64,000 nt of DNA from Gloeobacter violaceus PCC 7421 (GTDB lineage: Bacteria > Cyanobacteriota > Cyanobacteriia > Gloeobacterales > Gloeobacteraceae): the NCBI RefSeq assembly GCF_000011385.1, contig NC_005125.1, forward strand, positions 682,001-746,000. Reading direction: 5' to 3'. Position numbers and translations under genes: made by a program. Shown here piece by piece: positions 9,525-18,308 of the stretch; within the stretch, counting starts at the first letter, position 1, and every line of letters starts with the position of its first letter. The notes under the pieces were generated by a model. The model did no database searches and had not been told where the DNA came from. It worked only from the letters and a program-made list of their open reading frames with translations.

Positions 9525-10931
9525 TCAGGAGGTGATCCGGAAGCGGCGGGTGCTGGTGTTGGTGCCGGCCGGAGTGGTGACGGCGATCGGGCCGCTGGCG
9601 GCACCGGCGGGCACGATGGCGGTGATCTGTGTGCCTGAGACCACGGTGAATTCGGCACTCACGCCGCCAAAGGTCACAGCGGTGGCGCCGGTGAAGCCCG
9701 TCCCGGTGATTGTCACCTCGGTGCCGACCGACCCGCTCCGGGGAGCTATCGATTCGATCGAAGGTGCTGCCGTCCCGTCGCCGGTGTTGAGGAGCACCCC
9801 GACGTTGCTGGCGGTGCCGTTGGCGACGGCCACGTCCAGGTCGCCGTCCTCGTCGAGATCGCCCACCCCGATGTAGGTGGCCCCTTCGCCGCCGGCCGGG
9901 AAGATCTGGGTAGCCGAAAAATTCGCGCTCCCATTGTTGATGAGCACCTCGACGTTGCTCGCGGGCCTGCGGTTGGAGGTGATCAGATCCAAATCGCCGT
10001 CCTTGTCGAGATCGCCCATGGCGATGGCCACGGGATAATCGCCCACCACGAAGTTCTGGGCCGGCCCGAAGCTGCCGGTCCCGTCGCCCAGCATCACCGA
10101 GACCTTATCGGCAATGCGGCTGGTCGCAGCCATATCCAGATCGCCGTCCCCGTTGAAATCGCCCACGACAACGCCGGAGGTACCGCCCGCGGCGGCGAAG
10201 TTCCGGGCGGCGGCGAAGGTGCCTTTGCCGTCGTTCAACAGCACCGAGACGCTGGCTGAGAAGATGTTGGCCACCACCAGGTCCGGATCGCCATCCTCGT
10301 CGATGTCCGCGAAGATGACTTCTGCGGGACCGGCAGGCAGAGGAAGACTCCTGGGTATGCCGAAGGTGCCGTTGCCGTTGTTTTTAAATAGCGAGATGTT
10401 TGCGGAGTATCGGTTGGCACTCACCAGATCGAGATCGCCGTCGCCGTCGAGATCGCCCGCTGCGACGCCGGTCGGAAAGCTGCCGTCCACCAGATAATTC
10501 CGGGCGGCACCGAAGGTGCCGTTGCCGTTGCCCGACAGCACCGAGATGTTGTCGGCGAATCGATTGGCCGCGGCCAGATCGAGATCGCCGTCCCCGTCGA
10601 AATCGCCCGTGGCCACCGCGCAGGTACCACCGGCGGCGGCGAAGTTCCGGGCCGCCGCGAAGGTGCCGTCACCGCCGCCCAGCAGTGCCGAGAGCGTGTT
10701 GTTGCCGATATTGGCGGTGACCAGGTCGAGGTCGCCGTCCCCGTTGATGTCACCGATGGCCAGGGCGCGGGGCGTCGTCTCGACGCTGAAAGTTTGCGCA
10801 GGAGCGAATTCCACCTGCGCCTGAACCGGTGCGGCGCTCAGCGCCACCGTCGCGGCCAACCCGAAGCCGACGAGCCGCACCTCCCTGCTGCGCAGGGTCG
10901 GGAGCAGCTTCGAAAAGATCTTGAGAAGCAT
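9525..10931 (-). CDS. Exported FG-GAP/VCBS repeat protein with IPT/TIG domain (tandem paralogue)
   Basis: The paralogue of the next gene downstream, 468 residues from the ATG at 10931. That start is chosen because a GGGA ribosome site precedes it and the signal peptide then begins normally (MLLKIFSKLL, hydrophobic core VGFGLAATVALSAAP). A longer frame reaching 10985 would overlap the upstream hydrolase gene. Seven FG-GAP repeats with DxDGDGDLDL loops fill residues 45-380 and an IPT/TIG domain closes the protein. The DNA encoding the signal peptide and the TIG domain is nearly the same in both copies, while the middle blades differ more, pointing to duplication followed by divergence of the binding surface. 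Confidence 0.9.
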   Translation of the reverse strand: MLLKIFSKLLPTLRSREVRLVGFGLAATVALSAAPVQAQVEFAPAQTFSVETTPRALAIGDINGDGDLDLVTANIGNNTLSALLGGGDGTFAAARNFAAAGGTCAVATGDFDGDGDLDLAAANRFADNISVLSGNGNGTFGAARNYLVDGSFPTGVAAGDLDGDGDLDLVSANRYSANISLFKNNGNGTFGIPRSLPLPAGPAEVIFADIDEDGDPDLVVANIFSASVSVLLNDGKGTFAAARNFAAAGGTSGVVVGDFNGDGDLDMAATSRIADKVSVMLGDGTGSFGPAQNFVVGDYPVAIAMGDLDKDGDLDLITSNRRPASNVEVLINNGSANFSATQIFPAGGEGATYIGVGDLDEDGDLDVAVANGTASNVGVLLNTGDGTAAPSIESIAPRSGSVGTEVTITGTGFTGATAVTFGGVSAEFTVVSGTQITAIVPAGAASGPIAVTTPAGTNTSTRRFRITS

Positions 10932-10969
10932 AGTAAATTCCCGATGAAACGACTGTTGTGAACCGAGCC

Positions 10970-11971
10970 TTAAAAACAGGCCCACTCCCGCGCGTAGGCA
11001 AAGTCGCGTTCGTTGGCGGGAGCAGTGTGGGGTTTATCGGTAGGAGCGGTGAGTTCTACCCAGTGGTGGTTGGGATTCGATTCGCTCGTGGATTTTTGCA
11101 GACCGAGGGTCGCGTAGTTGGCTACGATTCCCGCGTAGTATTGATCACCTTGGTGCACCACCCCCCGAATGTGCTCGACGGGCGTTTGCCAGGATTGCTC
11201 GCCCACCCAGTGGGCGGAGACGGTCTCGACCGAGCCTCTGGGTGGGTCGGCCTGCGTGGTCGAATCGACCGGGGAGGCCAGAAAACACAAACGCTCGACG
11301 GTTTGATCGCGGGCGAGGTACCCGGCGTGTCCTCCGCCCTGGCTGCTGCCCCCGAGGCGCAGCTTGCGCCAGTTGATGGTCTTGCCGCTGATCGCGGCCG
11401 GAAAGGGAAAGTCCGCAGGCAGGTAACGCTTGAGAAAGCGGATCAGCGCGTCGAGGCGGTAGACGATGCTGTTGGCCTGATCGACCTGCACCTCCGCAGC
11501 GACCGGTGTGCCGTAGACAATCTCTTCGCGAACCGGTCCGTAGCAGCTGCTGCGGTTGTTGCAGAGGCTGCCGACCGGATCGGCGTTGGCATGGGCAAGC
11601 GAGATGACCAGATGATTTTGGGCCATCCCCTCCTCCATGCTCTGGCCGGGGGTGAACACCCCCCGGTCGGGATCGAACGGTTTGCCGCCCGAGCCCAACA
11701 GGTACACAAACACCCCTTGCAATTGGTCGGGATGTTCGGGAATGCCGACGACATGGTAGCCGTAGCCTCTGCCGGAACCGTCGTCGATAGCACGGTCGGT
11801 GAGGCTCGGTTGAATGGCGCAGACGACACCGGCGGGCACGTCGAGCCGGCTGTCGGTCCTATCCGGACAGACGGCCGCCGGTTGCGCCTGCGCCGGGGCA
11901 AGCCATAGGACGGTGCCTACCGATAAACTGCTCAAAGTAAACTGAACGCACGGGTGGATACAGCGCTGCAT
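10970..11971 (-). CDS. Exported alpha/beta-hydrolase-like protein (copy B)
   Basis: A 333-residue exported protein with a signal peptide ending at PAQAQ. The motif RLGGSSQGGGHAGYLA at about residue 220 is a nucleophile elbow (G-x-S-Q-G-G) of the alpha/beta-hydrolase fold, and strand-helix alternation around it agrees. It resembles the BPSS1187-type hydrolase-like family known mainly from genome annotation; that family name is from memory and less certain than the fold. The Ser of GSSQG is the likely nucleophile; the His may be one of the C-terminal NHHW or KPHTAPANERD residues. Paired Cys residues (CNNRSSC) suggest a disulfide. Substrate is unknown; an ester or lipid is the usual choice for such folds. 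It pairs with copy A in the same operon. Confidence 0.82.
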   Translation of the reverse strand: MQRCIHPCVQFTLSSLSVGTVLWLAPAQAQPAAVCPDRTDSRLDVPAGVVCAIQPSLTDRAIDDGSGRGYGYHVVGIPEHPDQLQGVFVYLLGSGGKPFDPDRGVFTPGQSMEEGMAQNHLVISLAHANADPVGSLCNNRSSCYGPVREEIVYGTPVAAEVQVDQANSIVYRLDALIRFLKRYLPADFPFPAAISGKTINWRKLRLGGSSQGGGHAGYLARDQTVERLCFLASPVDSTTQADPPRGSVETVSAHWVGEQSWQTPVEHIRGVVHQGDQYYAGIVANYATLGLQKSTSESNPNHHWVELTAPTDKPHTAPANERDFAYAREWACF

Positions 11972-12001
11972 AGATACTCCTCGGTGGATAAAACGAATCA
12001 G

Positions 12002-13177
12002 CTACGGCTGGGTTGGCCCAAGTCCGGTGTCGACGCGGTAGATCGAGGTGGTGCCGGGGACGGAGATGCTCGTGAAGTAGATATACGGTCCTTTGTCGGT
12101 GATAAACACCTCTGGATCGAGGCGCACCCGCACCTCGGGTGCGCTCAGCTGCCGGTAGAGGGGTGTGGCCGGATCGACACCCACAAGCCAGAGGTCGGAA
12201 GGGGTGATGAGCTTCTCCTCGCTGGTGCCGCTCACGGTCGAAGTCGCCATCGAAATGTACGATTTGCCGTTGTGCACAAAGATTTCCGGAGACAGGATGT
12301 ACGGTCCGGCTGATGGGGGCCTTAGCGCGTGGATCTTCTGCCAGAGGCCATCGATCTTGCGGTAAACGTCGATGCGCAGTTCGGCCGCGACGGCAAACAA
12401 CACGTATTCGTTGTTGAACTCCGGTGCCTGCCACATGATGCTGGCGGATTTGGAGACGGGGTCGAAGGTGAGTTGCTCGTACACCTTGGTGTCGATGTTG
12501 TACAGGTGCACCTGCGAGATGCCCTGGGCATCCAGCTTGTTGACCAGCATGGCGCGCAGCCCCGGTACCCAGCGGCCCGGAAAGAGGGTGCCTGTCAGAA
12601 CCTCCTCGCTGGCCGGGTCGTCGAGTTTGCGCCAGTAATTGCGCACCTGGACGATCGACTCACTATCGAAGTGGTAAGCGTAGGAAATGCGCGGTTCGGC
12701 ATCAGCGGCGTCGGAGCTGCCGAAGGGCAAATAGCGGTTGCTGCCGCCGGGCAGGACTTCGCCAATCCAGTCGGTGCCGTCGAAGCGGGCGCGGCCGAGG
12801 GCAAAGCGACCCTCGCTGTCGTATTTGGTATAGACGATCTGGGCTCCAGCGCTCGAAAACGCCCACTCGGGTCCGTTGCGGGTCAGTTTCGGCGGCACCG
12901 CCCCGGTGTCCACCAGTACGCCTTTGCCGTTGCGCGGCGAGAATCGGCCGCTTCTGCGGCTGACCTCGCCTATCCAGACATTGCCCTCGTCGTCGATCCA
13001 GCAGAAGCGGCCCCCTGCCGGATCGAACTCCGGATCGCTGATGCCCACTTGCGGGCCTGCAATCAGCACGTCTTCACCGACCTGGGCCAGGGTGGGCGGC
13101 TGCCAGGACAGGACCGTGCAGCCGAGGACCAGCCAGAACATCGCGTACCCACTAAATCCGGTGAACAGAAAATGCAT
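12002..13177 (-). CDS. Exported TolB-like beta-propeller protein
   Basis: A 391-residue exported protein. The ATG at 13177 is chosen because AGGAG lies upstream and a signal peptide starts at once (MHFLFTGFSGYAMFWLVLG, cut after TLAQ). The body has repeated strand patterns such as VGISDPEFDPAGGRFCWIDD, NVWIGEV and GPEWAFSSAGAQIVYTKYD, typical of TolB/WD40-like PD40 propellers. It lacks catalytic motifs, so a binding or scaffold role is likely. A close paralogue with the same order of motifs stands alone at 29860-31014. It is 30 bp upstream of hydrolase copy B and 63 bp downstream of the SBBP gene in the operon. Confidence 0.85.
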   Translation of the reverse strand: MHFLFTGFSGYAMFWLVLGCTVLSWQPPTLAQVGEDVLIAGPQVGISDPEFDPAGGRFCWIDDEGNVWIGEVSRRSGRFSPRNGKGVLVDTGAVPPKLTRNGPEWAFSSAGAQIVYTKYDSEGRFALGRARFDGTDWIGEVLPGGSNRYLPFGSSDAADAEPRISYAYHFDSESIVQVRNYWRKLDDPASEEVLTGTLFPGRWVPGLRAMLVNKLDAQGISQVHLYNIDTKVYEQLTFDPVSKSASIMWQAPEFNNEYVLFAVAAELRIDVYRKIDGLWQKIHALRPPSAGPYILSPEIFVHNGKSYISMATSTVSGTSEEKLITPSDLWLVGVDPATPLYRQLSAPEVRVRLDPEVFITDKGPYIYFTSISVPGTTSIYRVDTGLGPTQP

Positions 13178-13240
13178 CGTTACTGACTCCTGGAGGGAAA
13201 GAAGCGAACGGGGGCGATCCAAACCGAACGACAAATCCGG

Positions 13241-14770
13241 CTAGCGGGCAAATCCCTGGGAGTTGCCGATTTTGCCGACCACGGCGTCCTCGAAGCCGGC
13301 GCTGGTGAGGGTGGTATCGCCCCATTGGGCGGTGCCCTCGAAAAATCCGCAGTAGATATAGTTGCCCAGGTTGTCGGCGGCCACGGCGTAGGAATAATCG
13401 TTTCCCGAACCGCCCGTGGGCGTGCTGAGCGAGAGCGGGGCACCGCTCGCTCCGTCGAGTAAGCCGATCAAAAAGTCGGTGCCGCCCTGGGAACGCACCC
13501 GCGTCGAACCGAAGGTGAACCGGCCGCTATAGGCCCCGGCGATGATCACATTGCCGCCGATGTCGAAGTCCACTTCGGTACCCTCGTCGTCGCGACGGCC
13601 GCCGAAGCTGCGGACCCACACCAGATCGCCGCCGCCGGTCAGCCGGGCGACAAAGATATCCTCGCCGCCTGCGGAGGTGAGGACGGTGGAGGTGCCCAGG
13701 ACGTTGAAACTGTTTTCAAACTTGCCCCCAAGCACGAGATCGCCGCCGGCCCCGGCCACCCCGCGCACGACATCGTCGCCGGTGCCGCCGATGGAGCGCG
13801 CCCACAGCCAGTCGCCGCCGGGGCCGAGGCGACCGATAAACGCGTCGGCCCCCCCCGCCGCGGTCAGGCTCGTCGAGCCGTGGCGCGTCGTGCCCTCCAA
13901 CTGGCCGCCCACAAAGATATCCCCGGTGCCGTCCCTGGCCAGGCCGAGCGCCCGCGCCTGATTGGTCGCGCCGGGGGTCTGCCCTTCGGTGCGCTGCACC
14001 CACTGGAAGTTGCCGTCGCTGTCGTACTTGACGATAAATCCGTCGAAATCGGCCGTCACCCCCACCGGCGGGGTGCCGTCGAAACTGACCCGGGTCGTCT
14101 GGTCGCCGCCAAAGGTTCCGGAGATGATCACAGCCGTGGCATCGACTACACACTCCGAGCCCAGCACCGGGATGGCCAGGTTCGAGACGACCTGCGCCCC
14201 CGGCGTCACATTGCCGGAGATGTACCGTCCGCTCGCCCTGGCCCAGAGCACCTCGCCGTCCGGGTTGAGTTTGACGGTGAAGGCGTCGGGAGCCAGCCTG
14301 CGGCTGTTGGGGGGCGGCACCAGGTTGGAGGTGAGCGTTGTGCCGCCGAAGCGAACGGTGCCGGTAAATAGGCCGGTGACGTAGACATTGCCCACCGCAT
14401 CCACGCAGTTGGCCAGCGCCTGATCTTGAAGGGTGGAGCCGAAGGACCTGGCCCAAAGCAGCGTGCCCTCCGGGCTATATTTGGCCACGGCGATGTCCTC
14501 TTCACCGGCACTGGTGAGCGTCGTGCTGGCGTTTGAAAATGTGGCGGTGTCGCCAAAGGTGCCGCTCAGATAGATGTTCCCGGCATCATCGGTATCGACC
14601 CCGCGCCAGATCTCGGTGGGGATCCCCCCCTCCCGGTAGGTGGCGCTGCCCATCCGTTGCGCCCAGGTGGTGGGCTGGGCGTGCAGAGGGCCGTAAATGG
14701 CCGCTCCCAGCAGCAAAGTGCCGCCGAGGGAGAGGATCAACGAAAGGCGCAGCATTTTGGGTGTCAGCAT
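13241..14770 (-). CDS. Exported SBBP-repeat beta-propeller protein
   Basis: A 509-residue exported protein starting at the ATG at 14770, behind AGGAAA. The signal peptide (MLTPKMLRLSLILSLGGTLL) ends near HAQ. The body holds at least seven SBBP repeats of about 55 residues: W-x-R-S-x-G-G, then a DD-x-G-N-x-Y-hydrophobic-S-G segment, then TLTSAGxEDxFVAK. Examples are SAGEEDIAVAKYSPEGTLLW and SAGGEDIFVARLTGGGDLVW. These form a propeller and no catalytic motif is visible. The gene lies 28 bp after the smaller sulfatase and is very likely co-transcribed with it. A role in binding the sulfatase substrate is inferred from context only. Confidence 0.87.
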   Translation of the reverse strand: MLTPKMLRLSLILSLGGTLLLGAAIYGPLHAQPTTWAQRMGSATYREGGIPTEIWRGVDTDDAGNIYLSGTFGDTATFSNASTTLTSAGEEDIAVAKYSPEGTLLWARSFGSTLQDQALANCVDAVGNVYVTGLFTGTVRFGGTTLTSNLVPPPNSRRLAPDAFTVKLNPDGEVLWARASGRYISGNVTPGAQVVSNLAIPVLGSECVVDATAVIISGTFGGDQTTRVSFDGTPPVGVTADFDGFIVKYDSDGNFQWVQRTEGQTPGATNQARALGLARDGTGDIFVGGQLEGTTRHGSTSLTAAGGADAFIGRLGPGGDWLWARSIGGTGDDVVRGVAGAGGDLVLGGKFENSFNVLGTSTVLTSAGGEDIFVARLTGGGDLVWVRSFGGRRDDEGTEVDFDIGGNVIIAGAYSGRFTFGSTRVRSQGGTDFLIGLLDGASGAPLSLSTPTGGSGNDYSYAVAADNLGNYIYCGFFEGTAQWGDTTLTSAGFEDAVVGKIGNSQGFAR

Positions 14771-14798
14771 GATCAAATTTCCTGTGTGTCCGTTGAAT

Positions 14799-16346
14799 TT
14801 ATTGGTCTTCGAGTTCTCGGCAGGTGGTGCCGCTGCACAGACGCAGCTCAGAGGCGAGCGCACCGAGGGCGGCGGCTGTGTCGGGTTGGTCAAGGTGCCG
14901 GCTTTCGAGTTGGGCGGGATCGGCGTCTAGCGCGTACAGTTCTCGCTCGCCGTTGTCGAACTGGATAAAGACCGTATTGGGGTACTCGGTGTCGCGGCTG
15001 CCGGTGCGCACACCGGTGCTGTTGCCGGAACCGCGTACGTCGCCGTGTTCCAGCAAAAAGCGCTTGCGCCACCCCGGCAGTTCGGGATTGGCCAACAGCG
15101 GCACCAGCGACCGGCCGTCCACTGTCAACGTCGGGGTAGCCCCCGCCCACGCGGCGATGGTCGGGGCCAGATCGATGTTGACCGCCAGTTGCTCGATAAG
15201 GCGCAGGGCCGTGCTGCCCGGCAACCGCACGACTAGAGGCACCCGGATGGATTCCTCGTAAATCACGTTCTTGCCGGTCAGGCGGTGCTGGCCGAACAGG
15301 TAGCCGTTGTCCGAAGTAAAAACCACGATCGTGTTGCCCAGGACGCCGCGGCGCTCGAGGGCGGCGATCAGCGAGGCCGTCAGATCGTCGACGGCGCGCA
15401 GCGATTCGATCTGGTCGCGGTAGATGTTGCCCAAACAGTCGATACTGCGCTCGCTGAGCAGGGGGGCCGCCTGCACCCAGGTCGGTTTGTCTGTGACGTC
15501 CTGTTCATTGAAGGCCGTCCCCTGGGGCAGCGGTACCTGGCCGGCGCTGCCCTGGTGGCGCGGTGCCGGGCGAATCGAGCGCAGGCTGTTGGGAAACAGA
15601 CGACAGGAAGAAACGCCGGGGGCAACTTCAAAGTGCGGGGCCACGGGGGCCACGGTCAAAAAGAAGGGTGCTGTGGCGGCCGCATCGACAAACGCCACCG
15701 CCCGCTCAGCTAGAACGTCCGTCTGGTACTCCTCCGGCGGTTCGGCCGGATCTTCGCCGTAGTCAATCAGCGTGCCGTTGTCATTGAGCACGTAGTTGTA
15801 CATGGTGCCGGTGATCAGTGCCTGCCAGTCGTCCCAGCCCGGCGGGACATAGGTCGGATCGTCCAGGGGGCTGCGCCGGTTGCGGTCGGACCCGTAGCCG
15901 TTCAGGTACTTGCCGACATACCCGGTCCGGTAGCCTGCCGCGTCCAGCCAGGTGGCGAGCGTCGAGCGATCGTCGAAGGCCGAAATAGACCCGTCCGGCG
16001 GGGTATTGCTCTCGACGCCATGGTTGTGGGTGTACTGCCCGGTCAAAAAAGTCGCCCGCGAAGGACAACACAGCGACTGGGTGGTGAAGGACTGTCTGAA
16101 GCGGGTGCCCTGATTGACGAGCCGACTGGCGATCGTCGGCAAAAATCCCCGGCCCGATGCCTCGTCGAACACCTGCTCAGAGAGATCGTCGGTCATGATC
16201 ACCACGACATTGGGGGGCTGCTGGGCAACGGCCGCCGTCGACATCAGTGCCAGGCCCAACCACAAGCACACGGCAAACCGGGCAAGCCCGGCCCAGGCAA
16301 GCGACCCCGGCTTTGGACGGTGTTGAAAAGTGCAGGTTGTTTTCAT
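14799..16346 (-). CDS. Exported sulfatase
   Basis: A 515-residue exported arylsulfatase-family enzyme. A signal peptide with core LARFAVCLWLGLALMSTAAV precedes the metal site VVVIMTDDLSE and the formylglycine motif CCPSRATFLTGQYTHNHGV; GKYLNGYG and TSDNGYLFGQHRL complete the active site. It is related to the larger sulfatase at 5464-7968 but lacks the FG-GAP tail. Its start codon overlaps the stop of hydrolase copy A (ATGA), so the two are translationally coupled. The likely reaction is removal of sulfate from a carbohydrate or aryl sulfate outside the cytoplasmic membrane. Maturation needs a formylglycine-generating enzyme that must be encoded elsewhere. Confidence 0.93.
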   Translation of the reverse strand: MKTTCTFQHRPKPGSLAWAGLARFAVCLWLGLALMSTAAVAQQPPNVVVIMTDDLSEQVFDEASGRGFLPTIASRLVNQGTRFRQSFTTQSLCCPSRATFLTGQYTHNHGVESNTPPDGSISAFDDRSTLATWLDAAGYRTGYVGKYLNGYGSDRNRRSPLDDPTYVPPGWDDWQALITGTMYNYVLNDNGTLIDYGEDPAEPPEEYQTDVLAERAVAFVDAAATAPFFLTVAPVAPHFEVAPGVSSCRLFPNSLRSIRPAPRHQGSAGQVPLPQGTAFNEQDVTDKPTWVQAAPLLSERSIDCLGNIYRDQIESLRAVDDLTASLIAALERRGVLGNTIVVFTSDNGYLFGQHRLTGKNVIYEESIRVPLVVRLPGSTALRLIEQLAVNIDLAPTIAAWAGATPTLTVDGRSLVPLLANPELPGWRKRFLLEHGDVRGSGNSTGVRTGSRDTEYPNTVFIQFDNGERELYALDADPAQLESRHLDQPDTAAALGALASELRLCSGTTCRELEDQ

Positions 16347-17362
16347 AGCGAATCCTCAGAAGCGAAACAGGCCCAGGCGCGGGCATCGGCCAGATCCCGG
16401 TGGTTGGCGGGGGAGGTGTGGGGCTTGTTGGTCGGTATGTTCACCACCAACCAGTCGTTGTTGGGGGCGAGGGTGCTGGTGGAGCGCCTGAGCCCCAGGG
16501 CGCGGAAGTTGGTGGTGATGCTCTCGTAGCTGCCGTCCTGGCGGTGGACCACCCCTTTGAGCCGCTCGGAGGGGGTCTGCCAACCCTCCTGGGCGATCCA
16601 TTCCACAGCCGAGTAACGGGTCGTGCTCTCGGTGGTCACAGCGACGGTGTCCACCGGCGAAGCCAGAAAGCAGACTCCCCCGGTGGGGTAGTCGTGGGCG
16701 ATGTATCCGGCGTGTCCTCCCCCCTGGCTGCTGCCGCCCAGGCGCATCGCCTGCCAATCGATGGCGGCGCCGCGGATGGCCTGCGGCATGACCACCTCGC
16801 CGGGCATGTTCGCTTTGAGGTAGGCCACAAGGGCCGAGAGGCGGTGCATAATGCTCTGCTCAGGAGAAATTTCCACTGCCGCCGAGATCGGTAAGCCGTA
16901 GATAATTTCCTGCCGGGCCGGACCGTAACACCCACCGTCATTGCCGCACAGCTCGGCGACCGCCACATCGTTGGGATAGGCAAGCTGCAGGACCACAAAG
17001 CCCTGGGCGATCCCCTCCTCGACGATCGAAAGGCTGGGAAGGCTCTGGCTGACCGGGTCGTAGGGCTTGCCGTTGGTGCCCATCAAGTAGAAAAACACGC
17101 CCCGGGCGGCGTCGATGTCATTGGGCAGACCGACGACGTGATAGCCGTAACCCAGGTTGGTTGTACCCCGGTCGGCAATCTCGGGATCGGTGAGGCTGGG
17201 CCGAATGACACAGACCACCCCGGCGGCGGTGTCGTGTTGGGCGTGTGCCCCGCTCGGGCACAGGGCGGTAGCAGCCTGAGCCGACATAGACTGCAGGGAG
17301 CATGCCAGAGCGGCCCCGACCAGCGATGCAAAAGTGCGCACGCGGCATGTGCGGATATTCAT
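16343..17362 (-). CDS. Exported alpha/beta-hydrolase-like protein (copy A)
   Basis: First gene of the eight-gene run, 339 residues from the ATG at 17362, which follows AGGAG. The signal peptide is MNIRTCRVRTFASLVGAALA, cut after MSAQA. The nucleophile elbow RLGGSSQGGGHAGYIAHD is the same as in copy B, as are AAGVVCVIRPSLTD, YGYHVVGLPN, CYGPARQEIIYG and the C-terminal NKPHTSPANHRDLADARAWACF. Four cysteines fall at the same places in both copies. The start avoids a longer, unconvincing N-terminal extension. Substrate unknown. The pairing of one such hydrolase with one sulfatase occurs twice in the operon. Confidence 0.83.
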   Translation of the reverse strand: MNIRTCRVRTFASLVGAALACSLQSMSAQAATALCPSGAHAQHDTAAGVVCVIRPSLTDPEIADRGTTNLGYGYHVVGLPNDIDAARGVFFYLMGTNGKPYDPVSQSLPSLSIVEEGIAQGFVVLQLAYPNDVAVAELCGNDGGCYGPARQEIIYGLPISAAVEISPEQSIMHRLSALVAYLKANMPGEVVMPQAIRGAAIDWQAMRLGGSSQGGGHAGYIAHDYPTGGVCFLASPVDTVAVTTESTTRYSAVEWIAQEGWQTPSERLKGVVHRQDGSYESITTNFRALGLRRSTSTLAPNNDWLVVNIPTNKPHTSPANHRDLADARAWACFASEDSL

Positions 17363-18308
17363 AATCGAACTCCTGAGAACCGACGAAAACGGGTCGTAGG
17401 TTGCGGCTGTGACAGAGCAAGCCAAGCGAATCCGCCCGCTTCCCAACCAATGGGGCGGAGTAAAATGCGAACCTAGAGCCCACCCATAACGGCCGTGCGG
17501 GCTTCAGCCGCAATCGACCACAACGTGGGGTGCAGGGCAGGGAAGGCCGAGATTACGCAAACCGTCAGGCCTCAACCCGCGAACATCACAGTCGCTCGAA
17601 AATCAGAACCTATGGCAGCTTGCAGTACCTGGCAATGGCACTGCACGCCTGCCCTAAATTTAGGGCAGGCGGCGCTTTCCAGGGGAAAAACTCTTTGCGT
17701 TCGGTGCAGCCGAACTGCAACGGAACCAAAAACACAGATCTTTGTACATAATGCATCACTCACAAACGTGGAAGGGAATGAACCTGGGGAAACCGCAACC
17801 ATCTGGGCACTTCTCTCACTTATAGGTTGATGCATAACCGGCTATGCAGCTAGCGTCTAATCGCTTAGGAACAAAGACGGATAACCATCAACCTCGGGGC
17901 AGTTCTCTCGGTGGCCCCCCGTGGGCTCTTGAAAGGGAAGCGAACCCATGGTTTTGCGTAGACACTCTAAAATTGGCCTTTGCGCAATAGAAAAAGCCAA
18001 AGGCGTTGCTTGAATTGCGGACTAAGTAACCGGTGATGCGATACTCGCCATTGCACGGGCGACCCCTGGACTTTGGATTTGCGCAAGTACGCACGGCACT
18101 TTCAGGGGTTTTCGAAAGAAAGCAGAAACCAGAATTCCACCAAAGCCTAACCTTGACCTCTCCAACCTATAGTAGACACCCCAAATCAACTATGCAGCTG
18201 TTTAGTAAAGTGATGTTTTGATAATGTCAGCCCACCTGGATAAATGGGCGCAAGCATGGATCTTATTCTGTTATTTCTGAAACAGAATGCAAACCGCTAC
18301 GTGGTCTT
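17363..18308. other. Non-coding stretch between the sulfatase operon and ftsX
   Basis: About 950 bp with no convincing gene on either strand. It is visibly richer in A and T than the flanks. It should hold the promoter of the minus-strand operon starting at 17362 (not located with confidence). It contains a 24-bp perfect palindrome at 17647, a smaller inverted repeat at 18265-18288 (ATTCTGTT, 8-nt spacer, AACAGAAT), and two copies of CTATGCAGCT near 17842 and 18189. I looked for hallmarks of rnpB, tmRNA and the SRP RNA and found none. It could hide a small RNA or the worn remains of an insertion. Confidence 0.5.
17647..17670. promoter_or_regulatory. 24-bp perfect palindrome, operator-like
   Basis: The half-site GCCTGCCCTAAA is followed directly by its exact reverse complement, with no loop. 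No T-run follows on either strand, so a terminator is unlikely. It lies 285 bp upstream of the first gene of the sulfatase operon. A dimeric regulator site is the simplest reading. Confidence 0.45.

Noticed and set aside
8026-10931. Regular repeats resembling a CRISPR array
   Set aside because: Period is about 135 bp and encodes FG-GAP blades in one frame; there are no short spacers.
17647-17670. Perfect palindrome as a terminator
   Set aside because: No loop and no T-run on either strand; an operator is a better reading.
17447-18308. Housekeeping RNA (rnpB, tmRNA, SRP RNA) in the gene-free stretch
   Set aside because: No conserved core of these RNAs was found on either strand.
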